Shown: one piece after another, positions 16,172 to 27,450 of the stretch
How positions within the stretch are numbered: position 1 is the first letter of the stretch
How the letters are laid out: each line of letters opens with the position of its first letter
Assembly (NCBI RefSeq): GCF_016918855.1
Contig: NZ_JADKYB010000013.1
Span: 62,001 to 126,000, forward strand
DNA from: Actinacidiphila acididurans
Lineage (GTDB): Bacteria > Actinomycetota > Actinomycetes > Streptomycetales > Streptomycetaceae
Direction: 5' to 3'
Length of the DNA stretch: 64,000 bases
Position numbers and translations under genes: made by a program
The notes under the pieces: generated by a model
Database searches by the model: none
Told to the model about the DNA's origin: nothing
The model's input: only the letters and a program-made list of their open reading frames with translations

Positions 16172-17439
16172 GTCGTCTCCACTTCTTCTGGGGTGTCGGT
16201 CGGTGCGTGAACGGGAGCGGGATCCTTGGGCCGCGGCGCCCGGCCCTGGCGTACGGCGACGGCCAGGGCGACCAGTGCCAGCGCCTCGGCGACCGCGGCG
16301 GCGGCGCCGAGCCGGCCGGGGTTCCCGCCGAGCAACGCCCCGCCGGCCGCGCCGCCCACGGCCTGCCCGGCGTAGACGGCTGAGGCGGACAGCGAGAGCA
16401 CGACCGGGGCCTGCGGCAGGCCGGCCACCGCGACCAGGCGCTTTTGTTGCGCGGGATAGAACATCCAGCCGGTGAGCGCCCAGAACACGACGAGCGCGGC
16501 CAGGGCGACGGCGACGCCGGCCGAGGGGCGGGTGCGCCAGGCGAGCAGGCCCAGCGCGCCGTAGGCGACGACCAGCCCGCCGATGGAGAAGGCCGCGACG
16601 GCGCTCGGCGAGCGGTGGTCGGTCAGCCAGCCGGCGGCGGCGGTCGCGATCAGGGCGGCCACGCCGTAGCCGAAGTACACCGCGGCCAGGGCCCCGCCGC
16701 GGATACCGGCGGTGTGGCCGGCGAACCAGGCCAGGTAGGTGTAGAGGGTGTAGACGCCGGCGAGCGCCAGGACGATCGAGGTCAGCGTGGCCGGGACACC
16801 GCGGATCGCGGCGACGGCCAGTCGCTCGCGCAGCGACGCGGTGCCGCCGGCGGGGATCGGCGGCAGGGACGTGGCCAGGCCGATGAGGGCGACCAGGCCG
16901 AGGACGGTGACGAGCACAAAGGTCCAGCGCCAGCCCAGGTTCTGACCGACCAGCGTGCCGGCCGGGACGCCGAGCGCGCCGGCCAGTGTCAGGCCGCCCA
17001 GGACGGCGGCCAGGGCGCGGCCCCGCTCGTGCGGTGCGGCCAGGCCCGCGGCGACCGCGGTGGCCGCCGGGGTGTAGAGGCCCGCGCCGAGCGCGGCGAG
17101 CACCCGGGCCGCCGCCATGGTGCCGTAGTCCGGGGCCAGGGTCGCCACGACGTTGGCCGCGACGAAGACCGCCAGGGCCGTCGTCAGGAGCCTGCGCCGC
17201 TCGATACCGCCGCTGACGACCGCGAGGATCGGCGCGCCGAGTGCGTACACGGCGGAGAACACGGTGACCAGCAGGCCGGCGGCCGCCGTACCCACGTGCA
17301 GGCCGGAGGCGACGGCGGGCAGCACGCCGCTGATCACGTAGACGTCGGTGCCCAGCGCGAAGCTGCCGAGCGCGAGCAGCAGCACCGGGCGGCGGGCCGG
17401 CGGGCCGGGAAGCACCGCCGTGATCGAGCCGTTGCTCAT
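16168..17439 (-). CDS. MFS exporter (12 TM, AraJ/Cmx-like)
   Basis: Encodes 423 residues with twelve hydrophobic segments. Motif A is seen as VSGGIERRRLL and the motif-C region as LAALGAGLYTPAATAVAAGLA. It resembles the arabinose-efflux/chloramphenicol-exporter (AraJ, CmlR/Cmx) branch of the MFS. SD GGGGGAGTCCC precedes the ATG at 17439. It heads the operon that continues with NTF2, GMC, GMC and others, suggesting product export or self-protection. An 18-bp inverted repeat lies 21 bp upstream. Confidence 0.87.
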   Translation of the reverse strand: MSNGSITAVLPGPPARRPVLLLALGSFALGTDVYVISGVLPAVASGLHVGTAAAGLLVTVFSAVYALGAPILAVVSGGIERRRLLTTALAVFVAANVVATLAPDYGTMAAARVLAALGAGLYTPAATAVAAGLAAPHERGRALAAVLGGLTLAGALGVPAGTLVGQNLGWRWTFVLVTVLGLVALIGLATSLPPIPAGGTASLRERLAVAAIRGVPATLTSIVLALAGVYTLYTYLAWFAGHTAGIRGGALAAVYFGYGVAALIATAAAGWLTDHRSPSAVAAFSIGGLVVAYGALGLLAWRTRPSAGVAVALAALVVFWALTGWMFYPAQQKRLVAVAGLPQAPVVLSLSASAVYAGQAVGGAAGGALLGGNPGRLGAAAAVAEALALVALAVAVRQGRAPRPKDPAPVHAPTDTPEEVETT

Positions 17440-17459
17440 GGGACTCCCCCAGAGGTCCG

Positions 17460-17477
17460 CTGGTGTCTGCACACCAG
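17460..17477 (-). promoter_or_regulatory. Inverted repeat operator upstream of MFS/GMC operon
   Basis: CTGGTGT (17460-17466) and ACACCAG (17471-17477) are perfect arms with a 4-nt spacer, 21 bp before the start at 17439. On the minus strand an AATCTACT sequence lies directly upstream of it and may be a -10 box. The symmetry suits a dimeric repressor. The regulator is not identified. Confidence 0.55.
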
Positions 17478-17686
17478 AAAGTAGATTCGGCGGGGCGCCG
17501 GGAGGCGGCCGGCCCGGCGCGGGACGCGGACTGCGTCAATTGCGGGTGCCGACCTCGGAAAGTCGCGGGAGAAGTCGCGGGAGATTCGCGCCGGACGGCA
17601 AAGGGCGCGACCCGCGCACCCGGGCGGTGACGGCAGGGCACTGATGCCGTGCCGCCACTGCGCCGGGGCGCGAGTCGCGCCCTGGT

Positions 17687-18367
17687 TCAGCAGGTGAAGG
17701 CTTCCTCGCCCGCGGCACCGTCCTCGGCGTCGGCCCCGTCGGCGGCGGCCCGCTCCAGCAACTGCACGAACACGGCCACCTCCTGAGCGCCGGACACCGA
17801 CCACTTGCCGTCGACGACGAACGTCGGCACCGAGGAGACGCCCATGGCCCGGGCCGCGTCGACCTGCTCGCGGATCTCCTTCGCCCCCTCGTCGGAGGCG
17901 AGGTAGGCCGCCACACGCGTCCGGTCCATGCCGACCCCGACCGCCATGTCCGCCAGTTGCGCCACGTCGCCGATGTCGCCGCCCTCGGCGAAGCGGGCCG
18001 CGTACATCCGGGCCTTGAGCTCGGTCTGCGTCCGGCGGCCGTGTTCGAGCTCGGCCAGGCGCAGCAGCCGGTGGGCGAGCAGGGTGTTGCTGCTCAAGGC
18101 GGTGCGGGGGTTGTACGGGATGCCGTCGCGCCCGGTGATCCGGGTGACGCGTTCGACGATCTGCGCGGCCTGCTGCGGGCCGAACAGGCCGTCCAGGAAC
18201 TCCAGATGCGGCTTTGCCTCGGTGGGCAGCGAGGGGTCGAGCTGGAAGGGCCGGTGGATCACCTCCACCCGGTCCGCGCCCGGGAACCTCTCCAGCGCCC
18301 GCTTCAGACGGTGCATGCTGATGTAGCACCACACACAGCCGATGTCGCTGTAGAAATCGACCTTCAT
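17687..18367 (-). CDS. DsbA-family oxidoreductase (FrnE-like)
   Basis: Encodes 226 residues. A thioredoxin-fold CVWC active site is at C11-C14 (SDIGCVWCY), a long helical insertion follows, and GVSSVPTFVVDGKW contains the cis-proline loop. This is the layout of cytoplasmic FrnE/DsbA-like and 2-hydroxychromene-2-carboxylate isomerase-like proteins. There is no signal peptide, so it acts in the cytoplasm. SD AGGAGACAGGC precedes the ATG. It follows the DHA2 exporter gene by 48 bp and is probably co-transcribed with it. A single further Cys ends the protein. Confidence 0.85.
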   Translation of the reverse strand: MKVDFYSDIGCVWCYISMHRLKRALERFPGADRVEVIHRPFQLDPSLPTEAKPHLEFLDGLFGPQQAAQIVERVTRITGRDGIPYNPRTALSSNTLLAHRLLRLAELEHGRRTQTELKARMYAARFAEGGDIGDVAQLADMAVGVGMDRTRVAAYLASDEGAKEIREQVDAARAMGVSSVPTFVVDGKWSVSGAQEVAVFVQLLERAAADGADAEDGAAGEEAFTC

Positions 18368-18415
18368 GCCTGTCTCCTTGCCTCTTTGTCCTTCTCCCGG
18401 TGTCGCGGCGCGTGT

Positions 18416-19903
18416 TCAGGCTTCGAGTACCGGCTCGTCGGCGCCTTGGTCCGCGGCCTGGGCCGGCTCCTGGGCCTGGGGCTTCTGCCGTCCCGGCAGG
18501 TGGGTGAGCGCGATCAGCAGCGCCACCGCCTCGGCCGCGGCCGCGCCGACCAGGCCCCAGCGGTAGCCGCTGAGGACGGGGTCCGAGGCGCGGGCCAGCA
18601 CCTGCGAGTGGGTGTGGTTGGTGGCGATGGTGGTGAGGACGGCCAGCCCCAGCGCGGCGCCGACCTGGATGCTGGCGTCGAACAGGCCGGAGGCCAGGCC
18701 GGCTTCCTCCTGGGACACGAACGCGGTCGCGCCGACGGTCGCGCACACCCAGACGATGCCGCCTCCGGCGCCGATCAGCACCTCGGGGAAGAACTGCTGC
18801 GTGAAGAAGGCGCCGCCGTCGATCCGGGAACCCAGGAGCGCGCCGGAGAGCACCAGGACGTTGCCGAGCACCGCGGTGCCCTTGATGCCGATCCGCGGGA
18901 TCAGCCGGGCCACCAGCAGGGTCGCGGCGAGCACCAGTGACAGCGCGAGCGGAACCATGGACAGGCCCGCGCGCAGGGGCGAGAAGCCGCGCAACTGCTG
19001 GAGGTACAGGGTGAAGAAGAACATCGAGGGGATGATCCCGGCGGTGGTGAAGGCACCGACGAGGTTGCCGCCGCGCTGCACGGTGCGCTTGAAGATCCCC
19101 AGCGGCACCAACGGGTTGGAGGCGCGGGTCTGGATCACGGCGAACAGCGCCAGCAGGACGATCGCGGCCGCGCCGAAGCCCAGGGTGTGCGCGGAGCCCC
19201 AGCTGTAGCGGTCGGTCTCGACCAGGGTGTAGACGAGCAGCGACATGCCACCGGTCAGGGTCAGCGCGCCGGGCAGGTCGAAGCCGCCGGAGAAACCGGC
19301 CGACGGGGTACGCGGCAGGATGCGCGGGGCGATGAAGGCCGCGGCCAGCGCGATCGGCACATTGACGTAGAACACCGCCTGCCAGCCGAACCAGGTCACC
19401 AGCAGCCCGCCGAGGATCATGCCGGCCGCGCCGCCGGCGCCCGAGACGGCACCGTACAGCGTCAGGGCCTTGCCGCGCTCCGCCTGGTGGTCGGGTGTGT
19501 CGTCGGGGTAGACGGTGAGCACCAGGGACAGCGCGGCCGGCGCGGCGAAAGCGGAGGCCAGCCCCTGGAGGCTGCGCGCCGCCAGCAGCACACCCGGTGT
19601 GGTCGCCAGGCCGCCGACCAGCGAAGCGGCGGCGAAGAAGACCAGCGCGCCGATGAACAGCTGGCGCCGGCCGAACATGTCGGTCAGCCGCCCGCCCAGC
19701 AGCAGGAAGCCGCCGAACAGCAGCACGTAGGCGTTGGTCACCCAGGGCAGGTCCTGTTGCGCGAAACCCAGGTGCTTGGCCATCGACGGCAGCGCGACGC
19801 CGATGATCGTCGAGTCGAGGATGAGCATGAACTGCACGGTTAACAGCAGCGGCAGGGCGAACCTGTGGCGTTCGGCCCCGACCGCCGCACTCGGATGGGA
19901 CAT
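18416..19903 (-). CDS. DHA2-type MFS exporter (14 TM)
   Basis: Encodes 495 residues with fourteen hydrophobic segments. LDSTIIGVALPSMAKHLGF and GRLTDMFGRRQLF are the DHA2 helix-1 and loop motifs; SGAGGAAGMILGGLL is motif C. Proton-coupled export of a drug or cluster product is likely. It is divergent from a TetR gene with a perfect 12-bp palindrome between them, the normal arrangement for a TetR-controlled exporter. DsbA/FrnE follows downstream. Confidence 0.9.
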   Translation of the reverse strand: MSHPSAAVGAERHRFALPLLLTVQFMLILDSTIIGVALPSMAKHLGFAQQDLPWVTNAYVLLFGGFLLLGGRLTDMFGRRQLFIGALVFFAAASLVGGLATTPGVLLAARSLQGLASAFAAPAALSLVLTVYPDDTPDHQAERGKALTLYGAVSGAGGAAGMILGGLLVTWFGWQAVFYVNVPIALAAAFIAPRILPRTPSAGFSGGFDLPGALTLTGGMSLLVYTLVETDRYSWGSAHTLGFGAAAIVLLALFAVIQTRASNPLVPLGIFKRTVQRGGNLVGAFTTAGIIPSMFFFTLYLQQLRGFSPLRAGLSMVPLALSLVLAATLLVARLIPRIGIKGTAVLGNVLVLSGALLGSRIDGGAFFTQQFFPEVLIGAGGGIVWVCATVGATAFVSQEEAGLASGLFDASIQVGAALGLAVLTTIATNHTHSQVLARASDPVLSGYRWGLVGAAAAEAVALLIALTHLPGRQKPQAQEPAQAADQGADEPVLEA

Positions 19904-20009
19904 GGCGGGATCTCCTCGCGTGAGTGGGCTCCGGCGGACACCGAAGCCGGGTGATCCTGATGCAGGATGAGGAAGCCGCAGGTCACAGGCCCGAGGCTGA
20001 GATTCGAAT

Positions 20010-20021
20010 CGCTACGTAGCG
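20010..20021. promoter_or_regulatory. Palindrome between exporter and tetR
   Basis: CGCTACGTAGCG is a perfect 12-bp palindrome located between the divergent starts at 19903 and 20060, in an AT-richer stretch. It is a good candidate TetR operator. Confidence 0.6.
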
Positions 20022-20059
20022 TTCTATTCGAGCATAGTCCGGCTGCTACGCTGGTGTCC

Positions 20060-20689
20060 ATGCCGAGCTCCTCAGCCACCGCCACCCAGCCCAATCCCAA
20101 GCCCAGGCGCACCGGGGGCAGCGTCCGCAGCAAGGACGCGCACGCGGAGGTGCTGGCCGCCGCCGCCGAGCTGCTGGAGGAGTGCGGCTTCGGCGCTCTG
20201 ACGATCGAAGGCGTGGCGGCCCGCTCGGGCGTGGCCAAGAGCACGATCTACCGCTGGTGGAAGTCCAAGGCCGAGCTGATCATGGAGACGTTCAACACGA
20301 CGGTGACCCAGCGGCTGCGGGTCCCGGACACCGGCAGCGTCAAACGGGACCTGACCATCTTCATCCGCGAGCTGTACCGGATCAGTTCGTTCCCCTGGCG
20401 GGTCAACGCGCTGCGCGGCCTGATGACCGCGGCGCAGTTCGACGAGGCTTTCGCCGACGTCTTCCGGGGCTGGATCGGCGAGCGCCGCGCCGTGGTGGCC
20501 CAGATCCTGCAGCGCGGCCAGGAACGCGGCGAGATCGCCCCTGACATCGACCTCGAACACGCCGTCGACCTGGTGTTCGGCCCGTTCTGGTACCGGCTGC
20601 TGGTCCAGCACGCCCCGCTGAACGGCTCACTGGCCGGCGGACATGTGGCGCAGGTGCTCCAGGGACTGGCTCCGCAGACGCAGACCTGA
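20060..20689 (+). CDS. TetR/AcrR-family regulator
   Basis: Encodes 209 residues. The HTH is at about 30-75 (LTIEGVAARSGVAKSTIYRW, with WWKSKAEL completing the family hallmark), after a disordered N-terminal tail. The C-terminal ligand-binding domain resembles the common TetR_C type with FWYRLL near the end. It probably represses the divergent exporter and itself through the palindrome at 20010-20021. A 16-bp-stem terminator separates it from the following operon. Confidence 0.9.
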   Translation: MPSSSATATQPNPKPRRTGGSVRSKDAHAEVLAAAAELLEECGFGALTIEGVAARSGVAKSTIYRWWKSKAELIMETFNTTVTQRLRVPDTGSVKRDLTIFIRELYRISSFPWRVNALRGLMTAAQFDEAFADVFRGWIGERRAVVAQILQRGQERGEIAPDIDLEHAVDLVFGPFWYRLLVQHAPLNGSLAGGHVAQVLQGLAPQTQT

Positions 20690-20715
20690 CGCAGTCGAGC
20701 CCTGGAAATGCTCCT

Positions 20716-20754
20716 GTACGGCTCCGGGGCGCGTGATCCGCCCCGGAGCCGTAC
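20716..20754 (+). terminator. Terminator after tetR
   Basis: GTACGGCTCCGGGGCG (20716-20731) and CGCCCCGGAGCCGTAC (20739-20754) form a perfect 16-bp stem with a 7-nt loop. Confidence 0.88.
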
Positions 20755-20819
20755 CCCGCCCCGTATCCAGGAATCGGGCTTCGCCGACCCGCGAAGTGCC
20801 GACTGATTCGGAGGCGTGC

Positions 20820-21653
20820 ATGAGCAAGCGAATCCTGATCGTCCTGTCCGAGTACGGATACTGGGGCGAGGAGCTCATCGGCCCGCTGGAGGTCTTCCAG
20901 CGGGCAGGCTACGAACTGACGTTCGCCACCCCCACCGGCAAGCGCCCTGTCGCGCTGCCGCCGAGCTACGACCCGAACTACATCGACCCGCCGCTGGGCC
21001 GGTCGGTGACCACCCCGGAGATGGCCGACAAGGTCCGGGCGGTGGAGGCCTCGGACCTGCTGGACCGGCCGGTCGACCTGAATTCCTGGCTGCCGGACCG
21101 GCCCTACCGCAGCGACCCGGACTTCCTGCGCGCCTGGGAGGCCTACAACACGCTGCTGGACCAGGTCCGGGCGGACATCGCCGGGCGCTACGACGCGCTG
21201 CTGATCGTCGGCGGCAGCGGGCCGATCGTCGACCTGGCCAACAACTGGCGGGTCCACGACCTGATCCTGGCCTTCCACGACCTGGACCGGCCGATCGCCG
21301 CCGAGTGCTACGGCATCACCGCGCTGGCCTTCGCCCGCGACCAGGACTCCCGGGTCAGCATCCTGCGGAACAAGCACGTCACCGGACACTGCATCGAATA
21401 CGACTACAAGGACGGCACCGGCTTCATGGGCACCGACTTCGTGATCGGCCCGCCGCCGTACCCGCTGGAGTACATCCTGCGCGACGCCACCGCCCCGGAG
21501 GGCGCCTACCACGGCAACTTCGGCAAGGAGACGTCGGTCATCGTCGACTACCCGTTCATCACCGGGCGCTCGACCCCGGACTCGTACCTGACCGGGGAGA
21601 AGACCGTCGAAGTGCTCGAACAGGGCCTGCGCACATGGGGCTTCAAGGCCTGA
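20820..21653 (+). CDS. DJ-1/PfpI-superfamily protein (Hsp31-like)
   Basis: Encodes 277 residues. ILIVLSEYGYWGEELIGPLE begins the fold, YDALLIVGGSGPIVDL is the central strand, and the nucleophile-elbow Cys is in RPIAAECYGITALAF (Cys near residue 163). The larger size with an insertion (residues 55-110) resembles the Hsp31/glyoxalase III branch rather than compact PfpI proteases. Members hydrate or isomerise reactive carbonyls, deglycate, or hydrate isonitriles. The ATG at 20820 follows GGAGGC. It is first of five same-strand genes running to GlgM. Confidence 0.82.
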   Translation: MSKRILIVLSEYGYWGEELIGPLEVFQRAGYELTFATPTGKRPVALPPSYDPNYIDPPLGRSVTTPEMADKVRAVEASDLLDRPVDLNSWLPDRPYRSDPDFLRAWEAYNTLLDQVRADIAGRYDALLIVGGSGPIVDLANNWRVHDLILAFHDLDRPIAAECYGITALAFARDQDSRVSILRNKHVTGHCIEYDYKDGTGFMGTDFVIGPPPYPLEYILRDATAPEGAYHGNFGKETSVIVDYPFITGRSTPDSYLTGEKTVEVLEQGLRTWGFKA

Positions 21654-21698
21654 TCCGCGCCCGCCACCAGCGTCCCCGCATCCGCCCAGGAGGCATCC

Positions 21699-23369
21699 AT
21701 GTCCGATTTCCGGCCCGCGCGCGTCGCGCTGTTCGAGCAACTGCGCGCCGACGGGGTCCCGTTCCTGGTGGGCAACCCCGGCACCGTGGAGCAGGGGTTC
21801 CTCGACGAACAGCGCAACTTCTCCGACGTCGGCTACCTGCTGACGCTGCACGAGGCGGCGGCGGTCGGCATCGCCGACGGTTACGCCCGCGCCACCCGCC
21901 GGCCCGGCGTGGTGCAGTTGCACAGCGGCGTCGGGCTGGGCAACGGGATCGGCATGCTCTACCAGGCGATGCGGGGCCACGCGCCGCTGGTGGTCCTGGT
22001 CGGCGAGGCCGGCCTGCGCTACGAGCCGTTCGAGGCGCAGATGGCCGCCGATCTGGTGGGCATGGCCCGGCCGGTGACCAAGTGGGCGACCCGGGTCACC
22101 GACCCGAACTCGACACTGCGGGTGCTGCGCCGGGCCTACAAGACGGCCGCGACGCCGCCGTACGGACCGGTGCTGGTGGTCCTGCCGGCCGACGTCATGG
22201 ACGGCAGGACCGACGAGCCCGCCGTGCCCACCACCGTCCCGGACACGGCGGGCCGGCCCTCGGCCGCGGCGATCGGCCGGGCGGCGGCGCTGCTGGCCTC
22301 GGCGCGGCGGCCGATCGTCATCGCCGGGGACGGCGTGCACTTCTCCGGCGCGCAGGAGGAACTGGGCCGGCTGGCGACCCTGTGGGGCGCGCGGGTCTGG
22401 GGGGCGGACTGGTCCGAGGTGAACCTGGCGGCGAGCCATCCGGCGTACGCCGGGCAGCTCGGCCACATGTTCGGCGCCGCCAGCAGCGCGATCACCCGGG
22501 AGGCGGACGCGGTGCTGATCGTCGGGACCTACGTCTTCCCCGAGGTGTTCCCGGCCGGCGCGGGGGTGTTCGGCCCCGGCGCGCCGGTGGTGCACATCGA
22601 CCTGGACACCGACGCGATCGCCAAGAACTTCCCCGCCGACGTCGGGATCGCCGCCGACCCCAAGCAGGCACTGCGCGCCCTGGCCGACGCGCTGCTGCCG
22701 CGCATGTCGCCCGGGCACCGCTCGGCCGCCGCCGCGCGGATCGCGGCGATGACCGCCGACAAGCGCGCCGCCGAGCGGAGCGGCCGGGGCCCGGCCGCGG
22801 CCCCCGACGGCACGCTGCACGCCTCGCTGTTCGGCGCCGAACTGGCGCGCCGGCTGCCTGCCGACGCGATCCTGTTCGACGAGGCGCTGACGATGTCGCC
22901 GGACATCTTCCGGTACCTGCCGGCCGACGTGCCCGGCCGGTGGATGTCCACCCGCGGCGGATCGCTGGGCGTCGGCATCCCCGGCGCGATCGGCGCCAAG
23001 CTCGCGCGTCCGGACGCCACGGTCGTGGGCTTCACCGGCGACGGCGGCAGCCTCTACACCGCGCAGGCGCTGTGGACGGCGGCCCGCTACGACATCGGCG
23101 CCAAGTTCGTGATCTGCAACAACGGCTCCTACCAACTCCTGCGCGACAACATCCGGCAGTACTGGCGGGAGCAGGGCATCGACGAGCACGCCCTGCCGGA
23201 CATGTTCGACCTGACCCGGCCCCGGATCGACTTCCCGGCACTGTCGCGCTCCCTCGGGGTGCCGGCCCGCCGGGTCCTGGCGGCGAGCCACGTCGGGCCG
23301 GCCCTCGATGAAGCCCTGTCCACCCCCGGCCCGTTCCTGATCGACCTGGTCGCCTCCGCCGGGCGGTGA
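21699..23369 (+). CDS. Thiamine-diphosphate-dependent enzyme (benzoylformate decarboxylase/ALS-like)
   Basis: Encodes 556 residues with the usual three domains: Pyr (about 1-180; FLVGNPGTVEQGFLDE, and the activating Glu in TLHEAAAVGIADGYARAT), a central domain (about 195-340), and a PP domain (about 375-540). The cofactor motif GDGG begins near residue 447 and ends in NNGSYQLL. The N-terminal pattern is closest to MdlC-type decarboxylases. Expected chemistry is decarboxylation of a 2-oxo acid or carboligation. It sits between two DJ-1 genes with short gaps, suggesting the three work on related reactive carbonyl compounds (inference). Confidence 0.87.
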   Translation: MSDFRPARVALFEQLRADGVPFLVGNPGTVEQGFLDEQRNFSDVGYLLTLHEAAAVGIADGYARATRRPGVVQLHSGVGLGNGIGMLYQAMRGHAPLVVLVGEAGLRYEPFEAQMAADLVGMARPVTKWATRVTDPNSTLRVLRRAYKTAATPPYGPVLVVLPADVMDGRTDEPAVPTTVPDTAGRPSAAAIGRAAALLASARRPIVIAGDGVHFSGAQEELGRLATLWGARVWGADWSEVNLAASHPAYAGQLGHMFGAASSAITREADAVLIVGTYVFPEVFPAGAGVFGPGAPVVHIDLDTDAIAKNFPADVGIAADPKQALRALADALLPRMSPGHRSAAAARIAAMTADKRAAERSGRGPAAAPDGTLHASLFGAELARRLPADAILFDEALTMSPDIFRYLPADVPGRWMSTRGGSLGVGIPGAIGAKLARPDATVVGFTGDGGSLYTAQALWTAARYDIGAKFVICNNGSYQLLRDNIRQYWREQGIDEHALPDMFDLTRPRIDFPALSRSLGVPARRVLAASHVGPALDEALSTPGPFLIDLVASAGR

Positions 23370-23399
23370 CCCGGCGCGCCTGTCAACAAGGAGGTCAGC

Positions 23400-23986
23400 A
23401 TGCTGCTGTCCGGCCACAGGATCGCGATCCTGATGGAGAGCGATTACTTCGAACCCGAGATCTTCTACTACAAGCAGCGCTTCCCGGAGGAGGGTGCCGA
23501 GGTGCACTTCCTGAGCCGGCTGTGGGGCCACGACCGGCTCACCTTCAAAGGGCACGAATACGGTCTGCCGTTCGAAGTTCACGAGTCCTTCGAGGACATC
23601 GACGACTCCACGCTGCGCGGCTACTCGGCGGTGATCGTCCCCTCGGGGATCGTCGCCGACCGGCTCCGCTACACCGAGAACCCCAAGGCGATCCCGCCGG
23701 CGACGGCGTTCCTGCGCCGGGCGTTCGCCCACCGGAACATCGTCAAGGGCATCATCTGCCACGGCATGTGGCTGGCCGCGCCGATCCCGGAGTCGGTACG
23801 CGGACGGCGCGCCGTCGTCCACAACAACCTGCTGGGCGACTTCGCCAACATGGGCGGGAAGTTCGTGGACCAGGACGTCGTCGTCGACGGCGACCTGATC
23901 ACCGCCCGCACCGCCGAGGACGCCAACCGCTTCGCCCGTACCGTCATCGACCAGATCGCGGCCCGCAACCCGGCCGGGGGGCGGCC

Positions 23987-23990
<4 letters not shown>
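23400..23990 (+). CDS. DJ-1/PfpI-superfamily protein
   Basis: Encodes 196 residues, the compact PfpI size. IAILMESDYFEPEIFYYKQR starts the fold, the acidic residue of the triad lies in that segment, and VKGIICHGMWLAAP carries the Cys-His nucleophile elbow (Cys near residue 120). SD CAAGGAGGTCAGC is excellent. The last codons overlap the GlgE gene (GTGA at 23987-23990), so translation is coupled. Reaction not identifiable; glyoxalase-like, hydratase-like or deglycase roles are all known in the family. Confidence 0.85.
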
Positions 23991-26031
<2,041 letters not shown>

Positions 26032-26032
<1 letters not shown>

Positions 26033-27258
26033 TGCGTGTGGAACTGCTGACCCGTGAGTATCCGCCGCACGTCTACGGCGGCGCGGGGGTCCATGTCACC
26101 GAACTGGCCGCGGCACTGCGCGACCGGATCGGTCCGGCCGGCCCCGGCGCCGCCGGCGGCCCGGGCGGTCCCGGCGGCCTCGCCGACGTCACGGTGCGCT
26201 GTTTCGGACCGCCGCGCCCGGAGCCGTGGGTGGTCGGCTACCCCGAGCCTGCACTCGACCTCGGCATGGCACTGCGGACGCTCGCCGTCGCCGAGCGGAT
26301 CGCGGCCGACGCCGGCGCAGCCGACGTCGTGCACAGCCACACCTGGTACGCCAACGCCGCCGGCCACCTGGCGCAACTGGCGCACGGCGTCCGCCACGTC
26401 GTGACCACGCACAGCCTGGAGCCGCTGCGGCCGTGGAAGGCCGAGCAGCTCGGCACCGGCTACGCGGTGTCGCGCTGGATCGAGCGCTCGGCCGTCGAGG
26501 CGGCCGACGCGGTGATCGCCGTGTCCGAGGCGATGCGGCGCGACGTCCTCGCGGTGTATCCGCGGGTTAGGGCCGAACGGGTGCACGTCATCGGCAGCGG
26601 GATCGACACCGAGTCCTTCCGGCCCCAACCGGGCACCGAAGCCCTGGTCGCCGCCGGCGTCGACCCCGCACGGCCGTACGTCCTCTTCGTCGGGCGCGTC
26701 ACCCGGCAGAAGGGCCTGGCCCACCTGCTGGCCGCCGCCGAACAGCTGCTGCCCGGCACCCAGCTGGTGCTCGTCCTCGGCGCCGCCGACACCCCGCGGA
26801 TCGCCGCGGAGACCGACCGGGCCATCGCGGACCTGGCCGCCTCGCCGGTCACGGTCGTGCCGATCCGGCGCTTCGTCGACCGGCGCTCACTGTGCCAGCT
26901 CCTGACGCACGCGGTGGCCTTCGTCTGCCCGTCGCTGTACGAGCCGCAGGGCATCGTGAACCTGGAGGCGATGGCCTGCGGCACCGCCGTGGTGGCGACC
27001 GCGGTCGGCGGGATCCCGGACGTGGTCGTGGACAAGGAGACCGGGCTGCTGGTGCCGTTCGCCGCGGGCGACGACGCCACCGGTGAGCCGCGGGACCCGA
27101 CGGCCCTGGCCGGGCGGCTGGCGGAATCCCTCAACACCCTGATCGACGACCGCGATCTCGCTCGTGAGCTCGGAACGGCGGGTCGGGAGCGGGCTGTTGC
27201 GGAATTCTCCTGGAAGGAGATCGCCGGACGGGTGACCGAGGTCTACGCAAGCCTGTAG
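26032..27258 (+). CDS. glgM: GT4 glycosyltransferase, GlgM-type (maltose-1-phosphate synthase/glycogen synthase)
   Basis: Encodes 408 residues. LLTREYPPHVYGGAGVHVTE is the N-terminal hallmark of the actinobacterial GlgM group; FVGRVTRQKG and the EX7E motif (EPQGIVNLE) in SLYEPQGIVNLEAMACGT define GT4. In mycobacteria this enzyme makes maltose-1-phosphate from ADP-glucose and glucose-1-phosphate, which is the donor for GlgE. A Gly/Pro/Ala-rich insert (about residues 39-53) is unusual. The nucleotidyltransferase at 6032 might supply NDP-glucose (inference). Last gene of the coupled operon. Confidence 0.88.
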
Positions 27259-27297
27259 GACCGCCGGAGCGACGCCCGATATCCCCGGGGCCAATTC

Positions 27298-27312
27298 GAT
27301 CAATTCTTGATC
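27298..27312. other. Short hairpin after glgM
   Basis: GATCAA (27298-27303) and TTGATC (27307-27312) are a 6-bp inverted repeat in an AT-rich patch between glgM and the peptide promoter. It could be an attenuating hairpin or a binding site; the evidence is only the symmetry. Confidence 0.35.
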
Positions 27313-27357
27313 TCCGGGCGGCGGACCCGGGCCCCGGGAATTGTTTCCGGGCCGCCG

Positions 27358-27427
27358 TTGACTGCATCGCCGCACTGGTGTTGACTCCCCCTCTGAGATG
27401 CAAAATTCTCACGTGAAATCACTGTGA
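27358..27427 (+). promoter_or_regulatory. Promoter region of the small peptide gene
   Basis: TTGACT at 27358-27363 and again at 27381-27386 are 23 bp apart, the same spacing as upstream of 6032 and 29742. The second could be a -35 box; the -10 is unclear, with AATTCT at 27404-27409 the best placed. TCACGTGA (27409-27416) and TCACTGTGA (27419-27427) are adjacent small palindromes close to the likely transcription start. The segment is markedly AT-rich for this genome. Confidence 0.6.
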
Positions 27428-27450
27428 ATTATTGAACGGGGGACTCAATT

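Noticed and set aside
20403-23822. Very long minus-strand frame opposite the TetR, DJ-1 and TPP genes
   Set aside because: Antisense shadow; the plus-strand frames show clear domains, SDs and coupled starts.
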